A stretch of 64,000 nt of DNA from CALGYY01 sp963678485 (GTDB lineage Bacteria; Bacteroidota; Bacteroidia; Bacteroidales; CAIWKO01). Positions 16,301 through 25,900 of the stretch are shown one piece after another. The first letter of the stretch is position 1; each line of letters starts with the position of its first letter. The DNA is taken from assembly GCA_963678485.1 (NCBI GenBank), contig OY782882.1, forward strand, positions 2,666,001-2,730,000, read 5' to 3'. The notes under the pieces were generated by a model that was not told the DNA's origin, did no database searches, and saw only the letters and a program-made list of their open reading frames with translations. A program made the position numbers and the translations under genes.

Positions 16301-18553
16301 CATCCATCCAACATTGTTACCCATATCCACCGATAGCTGCGCTGTAAATGTTGCGCCGCCTGAAACATAAATATTATGAAGTAATGCGTAATTCAGGATT
16401 ACTGCACCCTGATTTTTTTTAAGGTAGGCAGGGATGGATTCGTCTGAAGAAAAGATATAGGTGTATTGTGAACAATTGCCGCCGTTGGTGAGCTGTTTCC
16501 TGATGGTCTGGTGCGAGTTTGCATTCAGCCGGTAGAAACTATTATTTAGATTTAGTGTGTCATAAATGTTGTCTCCTGCGATGCTGCCATTATTGATGAA
16601 CTGTACGCGCTGAAATGTTGCAATGAGCGAAGTGGTGCTTAAGGATGCACAGCCTGAAGGATGCACAAAATTTACATGATAAAAACGCATAGTGTCACCC
16701 GAAAGATTCAGCATACCGCCATAGGCGCCAGTAAAATTAATGGTTGATGTGCCCGCGTCAAAATCCAAATGGGTTTTACACACCATCCAAGCATTAGGAT
16801 GGGTGCCGTGAACATTAAATATTGAGTTACACAGTGTAAGTCCGCGATCATGAGTGTAGGCAGAATAAAAGCTAGCACAGTTCACTGTTACTCCATGTGT
16901 ATTGATGTGTCCCTTTTCAAGATAAATGAGATTTGAGCCCGCATTAAAATCATCCATGAATTCCCAAAAACCCTGATGTCCTTTAAAAGTGATATTGTTT
17001 AAAAAGGGATGTCCTGCAGTAATGATAATATTCCCACTATCCTGTGCTCTGAATAGGGTATATCCTGAGAAGTTGAAAATCATATTCACTGAATTGACCA
17101 TAGATCCAAAGATGTTCAGTGAATTTGGATATGATCCCTGAAGAGTCGGCATATTTGTAACGCCTGTCCAGTTTATATTATGGCAGTAAGAATTGAAGCC
17201 ATTAATAAGTACATACTGGCCTGTAGAATCAAATGAATGAGCGTCGAAGAAAACATTATCAAGAGGTGTGGGAACGCAGGCACCGCCGGCGCCACCGCTG
17301 GTATATGACCAATGTGCAGGATCGTCCCATTTTCCTGTTCCACTTACCCAATAGAGGTTTTGAGGAGCAGGAGAACTAAGTATCCATCCTGGATTATTTC
17401 CGAGGTCAATCGCATTGTTTGCAATAAAGGGTGATGATCCCAGAGCAGCAACATCTTGTAGCAAGACATAGTTTACAGTGATGCTTCCTGAGGGTTTTTG
17501 GATGTATGTAAGAACACTGTCTACCGATGAGCGGATAAGGACAGAGGATTTACAATCACCTGCAGTGATAAGGTTTTGAATAATGCTGATGGTATCGTTT
17601 GCACGTAATTCATAATATTTGTTTAGTAAGGCAAGGACATTAAACGAATACGCTCCATAGATATATGCTTTATTGTGAAATGTTACCTGATTAAAGTTAA
17701 CCGGGTTGTTAACAGGAGCCATCATTACTGCCATTCCCGTCGTGTCTGTGAACAAAACGTTATGATAATTCAGCGCACCCCCTCTGTTGTCGAATGTTGC
17801 CGTAGAAGAAGTCATAAGTATTACTGAAGAACCAGCATCCATGGTAAGTTGAGTAGCATCCATACTCCATCCACCACCAACTTTAACCAGTGAATTTCCA
17901 AGAAGCAAGGTTCTGGGTTGTGCAAACAGCGAATAAAAGGCACCACAACGCACAAGTTGATTGTTAGTGTTAAGCTGTCCTTGTTTGAGATATATTGTGA
18001 AACTGCTTACATCAAGTGTACTGTAAAGATTCCAACCACCGCCCGCACCATCAAAAGAAATACTATTGTTGAAGTGTTGACCTGCGAGATCAATAGAGTT
18101 ATTCAAATTGGTGGAGGAAAATTGTATTTCACCACTAATATTATAAATCATGGATGGACAAAGTTTGAAACTACCAAAGACTCGTAGTCCATAATTGCTG
18201 ATGTTGGTGAATGTCGGATTATTTGCTGTGACAGTCCAAAACATGTTATGGCAAACATAATTTGCCGCGTTAATCATGACCTTTTGATTAGGTCCTGTGA
18301 AAGAATTATTGTCGAAATAAACATCATCGTATGCGGTAGGTACGAGAGTGTAATTTACATTCCCGCCTGAGGTTGTCACCCAATGATTGATATCAGACCA
18401 ATCGCCAGATCCGCCTACCCAATAGTAGTTCGCAGCTTGCGTGCGACCAATTGACACTGAGGATAATATAATGACAACAAAAATATATAGTAATAAAATA
18501 TATTTATGACCTTGTCGTTCAGGTGTGGAGAGTGCGTATTTGTGGAAATTCAT
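13379..18553 (-). CDS. Giant T9SS surface protein, three long repeats
   Basis: 1724 residues. After an N-terminal membrane-spanning signal (about 17-40) come three repeats of roughly 350 residues starting near 44, 400 and 762. Each opens YWVGGSGDWxxxxHW and continues with TxGG, a VP segment, DNVxFDxxSFxxxG and CHNMxW. About 1116-1480 are Ig-like repeats with the pattern DTSVCPGSPV ... YLWSNGS ... TTTYSVSVTN. A SprB-type repeat follows near 1481 (CGRRDGSITLTGG), then a PKD domain near 1551 (SWDFGDQHGQ). Residues 1634-1724 are the gliding-motility-associated type B sorting domain (PNAFTPNDDGLNESF, YNRWGEEIF, WDG, VYTWQIHL). It should be exported by type IX secretion as an adhesin-like surface protein. 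The start is preceded by AAAAACCACGAACA. Confidence 0.9.
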   Translation of the reverse strand: MNFHKYALSTPERQGHKYILLLYIFVVIILSSVSIGRTQAANYYWVGGSGDWSDINHWVTTSGGNVNYTLVPTAYDDVYFDNNSFTGPNQKVMINAANYVCHNMFWTVTANNPTFTNISNYGLRVFGSFKLCPSMIYNISGEIQFSSTNLNNSIDLAGQHFNNSISFDGAGGGWNLYSTLDVSSFTIYLKQGQLNTNNQLVRCGAFYSLFAQPRTLLLGNSLVKVGGGWSMDATQLTMDAGSSVILMTSSTATFDNRGGALNYHNVLFTDTTGMAVMMAPVNNPVNFNQVTFHNKAYIYGAYSFNVLALLNKYYELRANDTISIIQNLITAGDCKSSVLIRSSVDSVLTYIQKPSGSITVNYVLLQDVAALGSSPFIANNAIDLGNNPGWILSSPAPQNLYWVSGTGKWDDPAHWSYTSGGAGGACVPTPLDNVFFDAHSFDSTGQYVLINGFNSYCHNINWTGVTNMPTLQGSYPNSLNIFGSMVNSVNMIFNFSGYTLFRAQDSGNIIITAGHPFLNNITFKGHQGFWEFMDDFNAGSNLIYLEKGHINTHGVTVNCASFYSAYTHDRGLTLCNSIFNVHGTHPNAWMVCKTHLDFDAGTSTINFTGAYGGMLNLSGDTMRFYHVNFVHPSGCASLSTTSLIATFQRVQFINNGSIAGDNIYDTLNLNNSFYRLNANSHQTIRKQLTNGGNCSQYTYIFSSDESIPAYLKKNQGAVILNYALLHNIYVSGGATFTAQLSVDMGNNVGWMITTNTPRDLYWVGGSGSWNEASHWSLTSGGVGGECVPNPTDNVIFDSASFDHNGETAYIGSFYAFCHDMTWDNVAYQPTFAGMGANSLMIYGSLQLCTNMHYLNEGNIYFLANDAGNTVTTASLTLCSQLIFNGDQGEWSLNDNLHLSKALYLYRGKLATNDYDLICNSFISIYPFNRTFSLGHSNIQFTANDVTAWYVVPQNLNLQAGTSTITFPGANGGMTNSGAGSLTFHNVYFTDSLACSEIKNIYSTCNYNRVFFRSNGKIWGANTFDTLSFFPAKTYTMESGLTQTINKKLDLCGNGCFPITLKSSQPGSPSTFLKSTGTVSAAYVEMHDQQAIGGATFYAGNYSTNISGNSGWIFGTGPGYVFGLVDNAYICPGDTLNIDTYNFIGGVSFQWQDGFEGPVYAATHQGTYTVHVTYADLCYLTDTINLHFNAPASASSSNDTSVCPGSPVSILVKGPSNSTYLWSNGSVQPSILVSPTQTTTYSVSVTNICGMATAQTTVTTYDLPFAEAGQNESICPGTQTQLTASGLPGSSFQWSNNTSDAQTTVAPTSTTSYVVTVTDPHQCGTATDVVSVNVYPSAFATIGNDTTLCQGQSVTLIAQGLADSYWYWSNGNNHISTTIQPTNDTVLWVTAIDSHHCGSATDSISIHVVDMPAVWSNNDTIVCPGSPVQLTANGNYIDGYLWSTGSSDQSIAVYPEASSTYEVQAYNQCGTVTEQIVVNMHPTPLLAAAITEETCGRRDGSITLTGGTSYLWNTGETSNVLSPVAAGTYDVTVSNQWCSISSSYIVNEIAGPVAAFTANADYLYESQNFIFTDASENAVSWSWDFGDQHGQNGETQVSHLYENTGVYTVSLIVSDEHSCTDTAKIQVTMEYPELFYMPNAFTPNDDGLNESFGPAWRLPERVSNYSMTIYNRWGEEIFTTHDLQRGWDGFSRNQMSVDGVYTWQIHLTEAPGLLKEYTGQVVLLH

Positions 18554-18715
18554 TGTTCGTGGTTTTTGTTGTAAAACAGATATTTCGACTCGTGGTGTTA
18601 CAAATATCGTCTTATCGATAGCCCTCCTTCAAGTGCTGTATCACCTGAAAAATATGGGCTTTTGAGAGGCAGGGAATACAGGTCATTTGGCGTAGGCTGC
18701 AAGCGTACAAAATGC

Positions 18716-18748
18716 AAAAGGTGGTTCACAGAATGTGCCCCACCTTTT
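18716..18748 (-). terminator. Hairpin terminator
   Basis: AAAAGGTGG, two bases, CACA, GAA loop, TGTG, two bases, CCACCTTTT. Read leftwards it follows the stop of the gene at 18772 and is followed by a T-rich tract, so it should end that transcript. Confidence 0.65.
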
Positions 18749-18771
18749 CGCAAACAAAAACCACGAAGTCT

Positions 18772-20178
18772 TTAATTTTTCATTATCATCGTCGAAGTAA
18801 CTGTGGAGCCCTGAGAAATTGTTACGTGGTATTCGCCTTTGGCCAGGTGCTGCAGGTCCACCGCAAACACGTTCATTCCAACAGCACATTCCAGCGGTTG
18901 GGACCGAAGCAGCTTGGCCTCGCCATCATAAATACCTAGCAGGATAGTACCTGCCTCTTTCGCCTCAAGGCGCACATAAATAATTTCAGTAAATGGGTTG
19001 GGGTATATTAGGATTTGTGTGGTAGTTGTTTCATTTGAGCAAGAAGAAGAACTCACTGCAGGGAATGTTTTCTGTACACCATCATTATCGGTTTGTTGCA
19101 AACGATAATAAACGGTGGACAGTGGCAATACTTCTGCATCGATGTATTGGTATTCATGATATCCGCCATTGCCTGCACCCTGTATGGTTGAGATGTTTTG
19201 ATAGCTTATACCGTCTGCTGAACGTGCAACTGTGAAGTAGCTGTTATTTGTTTCGCTGGCGACTGCCCAGCTAAGCTGTCTGTTACCTTGTTCGCAATCT
19301 GCGGTGAAATGAAGCAGTTCAACAGGTAAACCGCCCCAGTTCTGTCCATTGATTGTCCATCTTGAAAATGCTGGAATGCCTGATTTTACTACATAATTCG
19401 CACTATAGTCAGCCGAATCAATGCTAAGTATCGACCATGTTGAACCTCCATCTGTCGACCGCCACATTACCATGTCACTCTCTGTCATGCCCGCTAATTC
19501 ATTATCAAAATAAGAGAATCGTAAGCGTGCATCAAGTGCGGAATTGTTTGTGGGGGTGATATCAAAATAGCGCTGTACACTAAAGTCCGAACCATTCATT
19601 TGTATTGAATGTCCCCGCGATACCGTTGTACTTCCAAGATTTGCGGAGGTCGTGAGTATGGCACCCATACCGCCGACATTAAGTTTGTTTGGTGCATTAA
19701 GCGAACGTGTGGTGGTAATAACACCGCTACTACCAAAGATACGTTTATCGTTGGTTTCATTTAGTAATGTGGCCAGTGTCCCGAGAGTGATATTGCTGCC
19801 ATTAAGATCAACATTACCATCCTCCATATTAAGATCGTGAGCAACACTGATACTGTTGTTCAGCATGATTCCTGTGGAAGAGTTATTTATATGAAGATTG
19901 TAAAACGCAGTACTGCCGGTTATTTGCTGAAGTGCGGTGCCGATAAATTCGGTAAGTCCGGAATCTGAAGCAAAGGTACCGGTATTAGAGAGATTGCTTT
20001 TTAGGTTAAGCGTACCGTTATTGCGCAGACTGGCCGTTGAGGTATTCACAAGATCACCGGTCACCATCATGCTTGCATTTGAGGCAATGGTCAGATTCCC
20101 GCTATTATAGACGGATTGCTGCGCTTGCACTTCTATGCATAACAGTATTATACAACAACTAAGAATCAGCGTTTTCAT
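18772..20178 (-). CDS. T9SS type A cargo protein
   Basis: 468 residues. Signal peptide 1-19 (MKTLILSCCIILLCIEVQA). About 20-200 is a run of short repeated strands of the kind NSGNLTIASNASMMVTGDLV and NNGTLNLKSNLSNTGTF, likely a beta-solenoid. A fibronectin-type segment is near 290-375 (LPVELLHFTADCEQGNRQLS, YYRLQQTDNDG), common in such cargo. The last 80 residues are the type A sorting domain: IYPNPFTEIIYVRLE, a central strand and a KGEYHVTISQG end. It is probably secreted and anchored or released by type IX secretion. It begins 31 bases after the upstream gene's stop, so they may share a transcript. Confidence 0.85.
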   Translation of the reverse strand: MKTLILSCCIILLCIEVQAQQSVYNSGNLTIASNASMMVTGDLVNTSTASLRNNGTLNLKSNLSNTGTFASDSGLTEFIGTALQQITGSTAFYNLHINNSSTGIMLNNSISVAHDLNMEDGNVDLNGSNITLGTLATLLNETNDKRIFGSSGVITTTRSLNAPNKLNVGGMGAILTTSANLGSTTVSRGHSIQMNGSDFSVQRYFDITPTNNSALDARLRFSYFDNELAGMTESDMVMWRSTDGGSTWSILSIDSADYSANYVVKSGIPAFSRWTINGQNWGGLPVELLHFTADCEQGNRQLSWAVASETNNSYFTVARSADGISYQNISTIQGAGNGGYHEYQYIDAEVLPLSTVYYRLQQTDNDGVQKTFPAVSSSSCSNETTTTQILIYPNPFTEIIYVRLEAKEAGTILLGIYDGEAKLLRSQPLECAVGMNVFAVDLQHLAKGEYHVTISQGSTVTSTMIMKN

Positions 20179-20209
20179 TTTTGTGGGGTTTTGTTTGCGT
20201 GGTTTGGAA

Positions 20210-20851
20210 CTAGCGGGCTTTCTTTGTGACCCTTACCAGATTCCCCTTTTTATTAAGGTATAGGTTCATCTTCCAGGTATTGGTCATAATACAGGTTCTG
20301 TAATTCCAATTATTGAAATACTGTTCAAAGTATGCGTAAGGTTCACCTGAGGTTACCATCAGATAGAGCTCATATTTGTATGCTGCGCTGAGTTGGCTGA
20401 ATGCTTGTGTAGGCAATACATCCTGAATTTCTCCGTAGCGTGCAGTATATAATTCCGTATCGAGTTCTTTAGGTAGTTTGTTGTTTTTATTTATCTGCCT
20501 GACTTGTCCTATAGGTTGCATATGCACATTGTTCCCTTGATGTACCTTAAAATTCGGGCCTTTTGTGTTTGCATCTCTTACAACGAAATATGTTCCGTCG
20601 TGGGAAAACGAGATTGTTGTGGGTTCTGCCGTGCTAATCAAAGGTTCATCGCCTGGGACAAAGCCATTGGGATTTACTGGAGCAGGTGCTTCCTTTATAA
20701 TAGGTGAATAGTATGCGACAGGCGCATTGGAGATTGTTTGCGCTACAAGACTGTTTGAGGCAATCAGTAAAGCCAAACTAGATGCAACAATGAGCATCAA
20801 GGTGACAGTCGAACCAGACAGTCTGCGTGAGTTGTAATAATATGTTTTCAT
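20210..20851 (-). CDS. Exported protein of unknown function
   Basis: 213 residues. The N-terminus is basic followed by a hydrophobic stretch (TVTLMLIVASSLALLIASNS) ending LVAQ, a signal peptide of about 38 residues. The mature part has a proline-rich start (APAPVNPNGFVPGDEP) and a C-terminal half rich in Tyr, Asn and Lys, with no motif I recognise. A clear promoter (TTG at 20903-20905, TAGCTTTG at 20874-20881) and the leader AAAACCACGAAACG precede it. It is followed at 31 bases by the T9SS type A cargo gene. Confidence 0.65.
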   Translation of the reverse strand: MKTYYYNSRRLSGSTVTLMLIVASSLALLIASNSLVAQTISNAPVAYYSPIIKEAPAPVNPNGFVPGDEPLISTAEPTTISFSHDGTYFVVRDANTKGPNFKVHQGNNVHMQPIGQVRQINKNNKLPKELDTELYTARYGEIQDVLPTQAFSQLSAAYKYELYLMVTSGEPYAYFEQYFNNWNYRTCIMTNTWKMNLYLNKKGNLVRVTKKAR

Positions 20852-20873
20852 CGTTTCGTGGTTTTAGATAATA

Positions 20874-20905
20874 CAAAGCTAGGGTAGTGGGGTATGGCTC
20901 TTCAA
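20874..20905 (-). promoter_or_regulatory. Promoter with -33 TTG and -7 TAGCTTTG
   Basis: Read leftwards: TTG at 20905-20903, 21 bases, TAGCTTTG at 20881-20874. The ATG at 20851 is 22 bases downstream. A good fit to the Bacteroidota housekeeping promoter. Confidence 0.6.
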
Positions 20906-21118
20906 GGTGTGTATGACTCGAGATACGCTGGTGTTTGACGTTAAGCTTCATGAGGTAATTGTCATAGGAAATGCAGGTAAAAAGCCTGTGGGAGTTCAAT
21001 GTACTTTTCTGAAAATCCTAAGAGCAACACATCGACCATTGGAATGGCGAAGATGGTTATCTTTAAATATTGAATGGTTCTGTTGTATGTTTGATCAATT
21101 GGATAGAGTGATAGTGTT

Positions 21119-21161
21119 TAAAAAACCGAACCGCGTGAGACACTGGGTGTCATGCACGCGG
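21119..21161 (-). terminator. Strong leftward terminator
   Basis: Read leftwards: CCGCGTG, CAT bulge, GACAC, CCA loop, GTGTC, one base, CACGCGG, then TTCGGTTTTTT. It ends the transcript of the gene at 21220-21708. Confidence 0.75.
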
Positions 21162-21219
21162 CTGGTACTATCCCCTTTCATGAAAGGACCCCTTTTTCAG
21201 GGATTGCTGAGCGTACAGC

Positions 21220-21708
21220 TTATTCTACGCTTTGTACAAGCGGCAGGGGCTCGTCAATGATTACACTTAACTGTTCTCCATAAAGGATACCTTCTTTGCG
21301 GAATTGCTTAATTCTATATGTACTGGTTCCAACAACTGGTTGATTATCGCTGAAGCTATAAAGTAATTCTGTATTGGCATCAGGTGCAGAATATCCATCT
21401 TTGAATCCGATGGATACGAATTCCCCGCCGTTTACCGAACGTTCAACAAGAAAAATTGAATTGTCGGCTTCGCCTTTCATATACCAATTAAGGTATACTA
21501 CGCCTTCCAATGCTTTGGCGGTGAACTTGGACATTTTAATGTCCTTTAAAGATAGTCCAGTTTCAGGGCTGTTCACGGAACTCTCCTCTTTGCTGGGCAA
21601 TTGTGCCTGAGCTGCAGGTATGGTCAATATTGCTGTTGAGAAAATGAGCAAACCTATGCGTAGAAGTGAGCGAAACATGCGGGTCGGAGAATTCGGTGAA
21701 GTGTTCAT
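21220..21708 (-). CDS. Exported Fn3-like small protein
   Basis: 162 residues from ATG 21708, preceded by AACCACT; a second ATG at 21678 would still leave the signal peptide. Signal segment about 11-36 (RIGLLIFSTAILTIPAAQAQ). The mature part has the fold pattern seen in T9SS-associated fibronectin-like domains: VVYLNWYMKGEADNSIFLVE, then RSVNGGEF and YRIKQF. No sorting domain. The gene follows 11 bases after the small gene at 21720, so both probably share a transcript that ends at the terminator at 21119. Confidence 0.65.
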   Translation of the reverse strand: MNTSPNSPTRMFRSLLRIGLLIFSTAILTIPAAQAQLPSKEESSVNSPETGLSLKDIKMSKFTAKALEGVVYLNWYMKGEADNSIFLVERSVNGGEFVSIGFKDGYSAPDANTELLYSFSDNQPVVGTSTYRIKQFRKEGILYGEQLSVIIDEPLPLVQSVE

Positions 21709-21719
21709 AGTGGTTAGTT

Positions 21720-21950
21720 TTAGAAATCTATGGGTTTAAAAATTGCCAGATAAGAAGATCCTCTGCTTTGATCAGTCACCATCATATATAAAATTTCCCT
21801 TGGAAGGGTGCCGATCTGATCGAGAGGCATAGTGAGTATTTTGCATCCCAGACTTTCTTCAATGTTCTTTTTCTGGGGGCCATAAAGAATCTCAAAGCGG
21901 TCTGTCGCTTTGAGTTTCTTTAGTCTTTCGGTGAGTAAGTTTCTTTCCAT
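21720..21950 (-). CDS. Small cytoplasmic protein, unknown
   Basis: 76 residues, no signal or membrane segment, mixed charge: MERNLLTERLKKLKATDRFE and a hydrophobic middle REILYMMVTD. No family recognised. The leader AAAACCACCCACA precedes the ATG. It is placed between the LuxR-type regulator unit (59 bases from the gene at 22010) and an exported protein, and may be co-transcribed with both. Confidence 0.5.
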   Translation of the reverse strand: MERNLLTERLKKLKATDRFEILYGPQKKNIEESLGCKILTMPLDQIGTLPREILYMMVTDQSRGSSYLAIFKPIDF

Positions 21951-22009
21951 TGTGGGTGGTTTTGTTTGTTGAAGTAAAATTACTTCGAACCACCACCCGG
22001 GTTCAAGTG

Positions 22010-22255
22010 CTAATCGTCCTGAATTTGCAGGTCTTTTGACGTATGAAGAAATGATGCGGAAGAAGGGGTTTTGGAGAGCACTATATTCCTACCCCCTGAG
22101 GTTGTTGTTTTTATAATATAATTCTGCACACACCATTTATTAAAGGCGTCTGCCGGATCGGGGCTGTGGCTGAAGTCGGCCAGCATGATCTCTTCAACCA
22201 CAACTACCTCTTTCCTTTTTTTCAAAAGCTTCAATATTAAATCACGGTAGTTCAT
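22010..22255 (-). CDS. Small protein downstream of response regulator
   Basis: 81 residues from ATG 22255, one base after the stop of the response regulator, so translationally linked. A longer frame to 22384 overlaps the regulator and is rejected. The sequence MNYRDLILKLLKKRKEVVVV then EEIMLADFSHSPDPADAFNK suggests a helix followed by a polar domain; no signal peptide. No family recognised. Its position suggests a role with the regulator, but nothing in the sequence proves it. Confidence 0.55.
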   Translation of the reverse strand: MNYRDLILKLLKKRKEVVVVEEIMLADFSHSPDPADAFNKWCVQNYIIKTTTSGGRNIVLSKTPSSASFLHTSKDLQIQDD

Positions 22256-22256
22256 A

Positions 22257-22916
22257 CTACGCTTTTTTAAAGAGGTTATACTTAATGCCGAAGCCGACCA
22301 ATTCAGCAGTATTGCGACAGCCTGTTTTTTCGAGCAGGTTGGTGCGGTGACCACCGGCTGTACGTGGACTGATAAAACAGGCATCCGCGATTTCTTTATT
22401 TGTAAATCCTTTACAGATATATTCCAACACTTCGATTTCCCGACGCGTCAGTTTTTCTGTAACGGTATTTTTTTCTTCTTCGTAATTTTTCTTTTTCATG
22501 AACGATCCGGTAAGTGCCGGAAGCAATTCATTTGAAAAATAATTTTTGCCCTGAGCTACCATTAGCAAGGCTTTGTGAAGCTCGCTTTCTTCCACGTTTT
22601 TCAGTAAGAAACCGCGGACTCCGGCCTCAAGCATTCGTATCAAATACTCCTCTTCACCAAACATAGATAGAACTAGTACTTTGAGATCCGGAAATTGTTC
22701 CAGCGCCAGTTTGGTCGCTTCAATGCCATCCATGACCGGCATTTTTATATCCATCAATACGATATCGGGTTGATGAATTTTTAGAAGATCCAAAAAGTCC
22801 TTTCCGTTTGAAGCCTCGTCCATAATAGCAATTTCAGGTAGTTCTTGCAACAAGAGCTTCAGCCCGCTTCGAAAAATACTTTGATCTTCAACAATAATAA
22901 CATTAATCTTTTCCAT
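22257..22916 (-). CDS. NarL/LuxR-type response regulator
   Basis: 219 residues. Receiver domain 1-125 with the phosphoacceptor Asp56 in DIVLMDIKMPVMDG, conserved acidic ED at 10-11 and Lys near 105 (FLLKNVEE). A linker leads to a LuxR-type helix-turn-helix at about 150-212 (LTRREIEVLEYICKGFTNKE, IADACFISPRTAGGHRTNLL). It is a cytoplasmic transcription factor activated by phosphorylation. It sits 23 bases after a HisKA_3-type kinase, the class that normally pairs with NarL-type regulators, so that kinase is its likely partner. The leader contains AAAACCAC 14 bases before the ATG. Confidence 0.92.
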   Translation of the reverse strand: MEKINVIIVEDQSIFRSGLKLLLQELPEIAIMDEASNGKDFLDLLKIHQPDIVLMDIKMPVMDGIEATKLALEQFPDLKVLVLSMFGEEEYLIRMLEAGVRGFLLKNVEESELHKALLMVAQGKNYFSNELLPALTGSFMKKKNYEEEKNTVTEKLTRREIEVLEYICKGFTNKEIADACFISPRTAGGHRTNLLEKTGCRNTAELVGFGIKYNLFKKA

Positions 22917-22939
22917 GAGGGTATATTTTGTGGTTTTTT

Positions 22940-25900
22940 TTATTTTGAATACGGTTTTAAACTACGAGGTACCATAATGTGAACATTTACGCCTTCTCCT
23001 GGCATACTTTCAAAATCACAGGAGCCATTGATGGTCTTGACTCGTGCTAAAATATTTTTTACACCCATTCCACTTGCTTCGGAATTGAGTATTTGATCAA
23101 CATCAAAACCTTTTCCATCATCAGTAAAACTCAGAATCAGATTTTTCTCCTCAGATTTCATCATGATACCAATATTTTGTGCTGATGAATATTTCATGGA
23201 GTTATTTATCAATTCCATCAAAATGCGATACAGGTTAATCTCAACTATTTTATCTGTTTTTGGAAGTTTGTCGGGAAGATTGAATTTAATCAACCCCGGT
23301 CGTGTAACATTAATCTTCTCTCCGAAAAGTCTTAGGGCTGTAAGGATACCAAAATCGTTCAGTACATTGGGCGTAAGCGAGTTTGCAAACAGTCGCACAT
23401 TATTGACTGCTTCGCGAACAAGCTTATTTAATTCTTTAAGATACTTGGCGCGATCTTCTTCTGATTTTTCCTTTTTTTGTAATAGACCAACATAAATATT
23501 AATAGTCGATAATAATGAACCTAAGCCGTCGTGTAATTCCTCTGCAAAGGATTTTTTCTCCCGTTCTTCAGTTTCAATGATCTTACTTAGAATTTGGTTC
23601 TGTAACATTTTGTTGGTTGTTATGTTACGGGCTATTCCAAAAATCTCATATATACGACGGTTTTGATAGGTTATAGAGAAGTTCATCTGAAAGGTCAGCA
23701 AACTACCATTGCGTGCAGTGAGATCAATTTCGGCAGAACAGAATTGCAGATTTCTTTTTGCCGTTTCGTAAAATATTTTTCGTAATCTGTTGTATGCTGT
23801 TGTACTCAGTAAATTCTTCAAATGTATTCCTTCGGAGAACTTACCGGTTATTAGTTGTTCACCGATAGGGTTGATACTTGTGATGTTTTCGCTACTATCT
23901 ATGGTGAACAAAATATCATTGTTTTGTTCGAAAAGGCTATTGAATCGCTGTTGACTTTTTTGAAGTTCGGATAAGATATTAAGTTTTGTGAGTGCCACCG
24001 ATGCCTGACTAATGAAGGTTTCAATGAGTGCTTTATTCAACTCCTGATCAAGTGGTACAAGGAACAGCACTAAGCCATAGAAATGATTTTGATCTGAAAG
24101 CCCGATACTAAAAGCGTGTGTTGCTTTTATTGCACGGGGAAGAGGGTTTCCTTCTGATTCCACAATGGATTCATATTTTTGACGCCAGAAATCGGGCAGA
24201 CACTCAATCGTTCCCTTACTTAATTTTTCAATGTGGCTAGGCTCAATGGGGAATTGAATGCGACGATAATCGCCACCGGCAAGCGTGTTCAATTCCATCA
24301 ATGTGTCATCCGGAATACCGGCAACACGTTCAAGTTTCAGTAAACCAGTGAAGTTGTCGAAGGGCCCTGTAAAAATCATTGCTCCCGGAGCTAGACTGCC
24401 TAGCTTGTTTGCGATATATCCATAGATATCTTTGTCAACAGTAAGTCCGACGAAATCCATTGCAGTACGCGACAGTGTTTCGAGAATCTCCATATTGCGC
24501 AATTCTACTTCTCTGGCTTTTTTTAGCTCAGTAATATCACGACTAATGCTGCCCAGTTTATTTCCATGTATGGTTTTTACAGAAAACAATCGGGTTTGTA
24601 TATGTGATATTTCTCCATTAGGTTTTTGGAGCTGAGTGGCAAAAAGGTCAGGAATATTTTGCGTGCCATTTTTAAGGAAGCCTTGGATGAACTTTTGTAA
24701 TTCAAATAGCTTTTGTTCTGTTTTATTTTCGTCGATTGATGTGAGGTACTGAATATCCCATAAGTTCTTACCAATTGCTTCAGCGCGGCTAAACCCCATC
24801 AAATATTCGGCAGCTTGATTCCATTCGATAATTCTTCCTTGTTCATCGGCGAGTACGATGGCATCTGCAGAATTTTCAATAATCCCACGCATCTTTTCTT
24901 CATTAAGCCTGATTTTTTCATCATCATTAATACGCTTGATGGCGATACCAATGCTGGAGCCAATACCTTCAAAATATTGCACCATGCTGGGAGGGAAAAG
25001 ATTTTTGCGGTGATCACTGAGCTGCAAAATTCCGATCACCTCATCTCCGCTTTTAAGTGGAATCAGTGCAATGGATTCATAGCCGACCTTCAGACATTGA
25101 CCACGCAAATCAGAGTGTTCAGAAATATGACTTCCTTCATAAAACTGTAACTGTGACCCCATGACGAAACTTCCACCTTTTGTAAAAAGTGCAGGATTAA
25201 AGTTTGACTCGCCACTGATAACACTTCCACATAGACAGGAGTATGAAATATTTCCTTTGGAGTCTTTAATGATTTTACCTAATGAGTCTGTTCTGTATAG
25301 GTTAGTGTGAAGCTCAGAGAAGTTTTTCGGGAATCCACTGCTTACATAAAAGGGATAGTCGTTTTCGTCTTTAAGGCGAATTCCAACGGTTTCCGCATGA
25401 GTAGAGTCTTTAATGAGTTGAAGAATTTTTTCAATCAGCTTGATTTGATCATCAGGATGGTTAAGTGCTTCCAGAATATCCGCTGCTAATTTTTGATTGC
25501 GCTCTGCAGTTTTTCGTTCGGTGATGTTTCGTATAACGGCCATCAGCATTGTCTTTTCACGTACCAGAAAAGAACTAAGAGTGATTTCAGTTAATAATAA
25601 CGTTTGATCTTTGCATAAAAACTGCCACTCAAATTGCTGATTTATTCCTTGCGTTCCTTCATTTAAAATTTTCTTGGCACTTTCAAAAGAGCTAAGTCCA
25701 TTCTCTTGATATGTGGGTGAAAGTTCCCAAGGGCATTTTCCAATTATATCTGCTTTTTCATAGCCAAGCAGATGATACATCTGGTGGTTAGAATCAACGA
25801 ATTTGTAATTATCGATGATGATAATCGCGTCGCTGGCCGATTCAAAAAGTTTGAGATACTGCTCTTCCTTTTCAGAGAGTTGAGATTCGATTATTTTTTT

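Larger units (their letters stand above)
20852..21219. other. Intergenic region with promoter and terminator
   Basis: Right part: a strong leftward terminator at 21119-21161. Left part: the promoter of the gene at 20851. The middle has no supported gene; an open frame on the plus strand (from 20907) crosses the terminator and enters the opposing gene, and is not believed. Confidence 0.6.

Noticed and set aside
20907..21260. 117-residue open frame on the plus strand
   Set aside because: It crosses a strong minus-strand terminator and overlaps the end of the exported Fn3-like gene; no signal, motif or promoter.
21973..21988. GAAGTAA/TTACTTC dyad before the gene at 21950 as an operator
   Set aside because: It contains a TAATTTTA that may only be a weak promoter, the stem is AT-rich and no second copy was seen.
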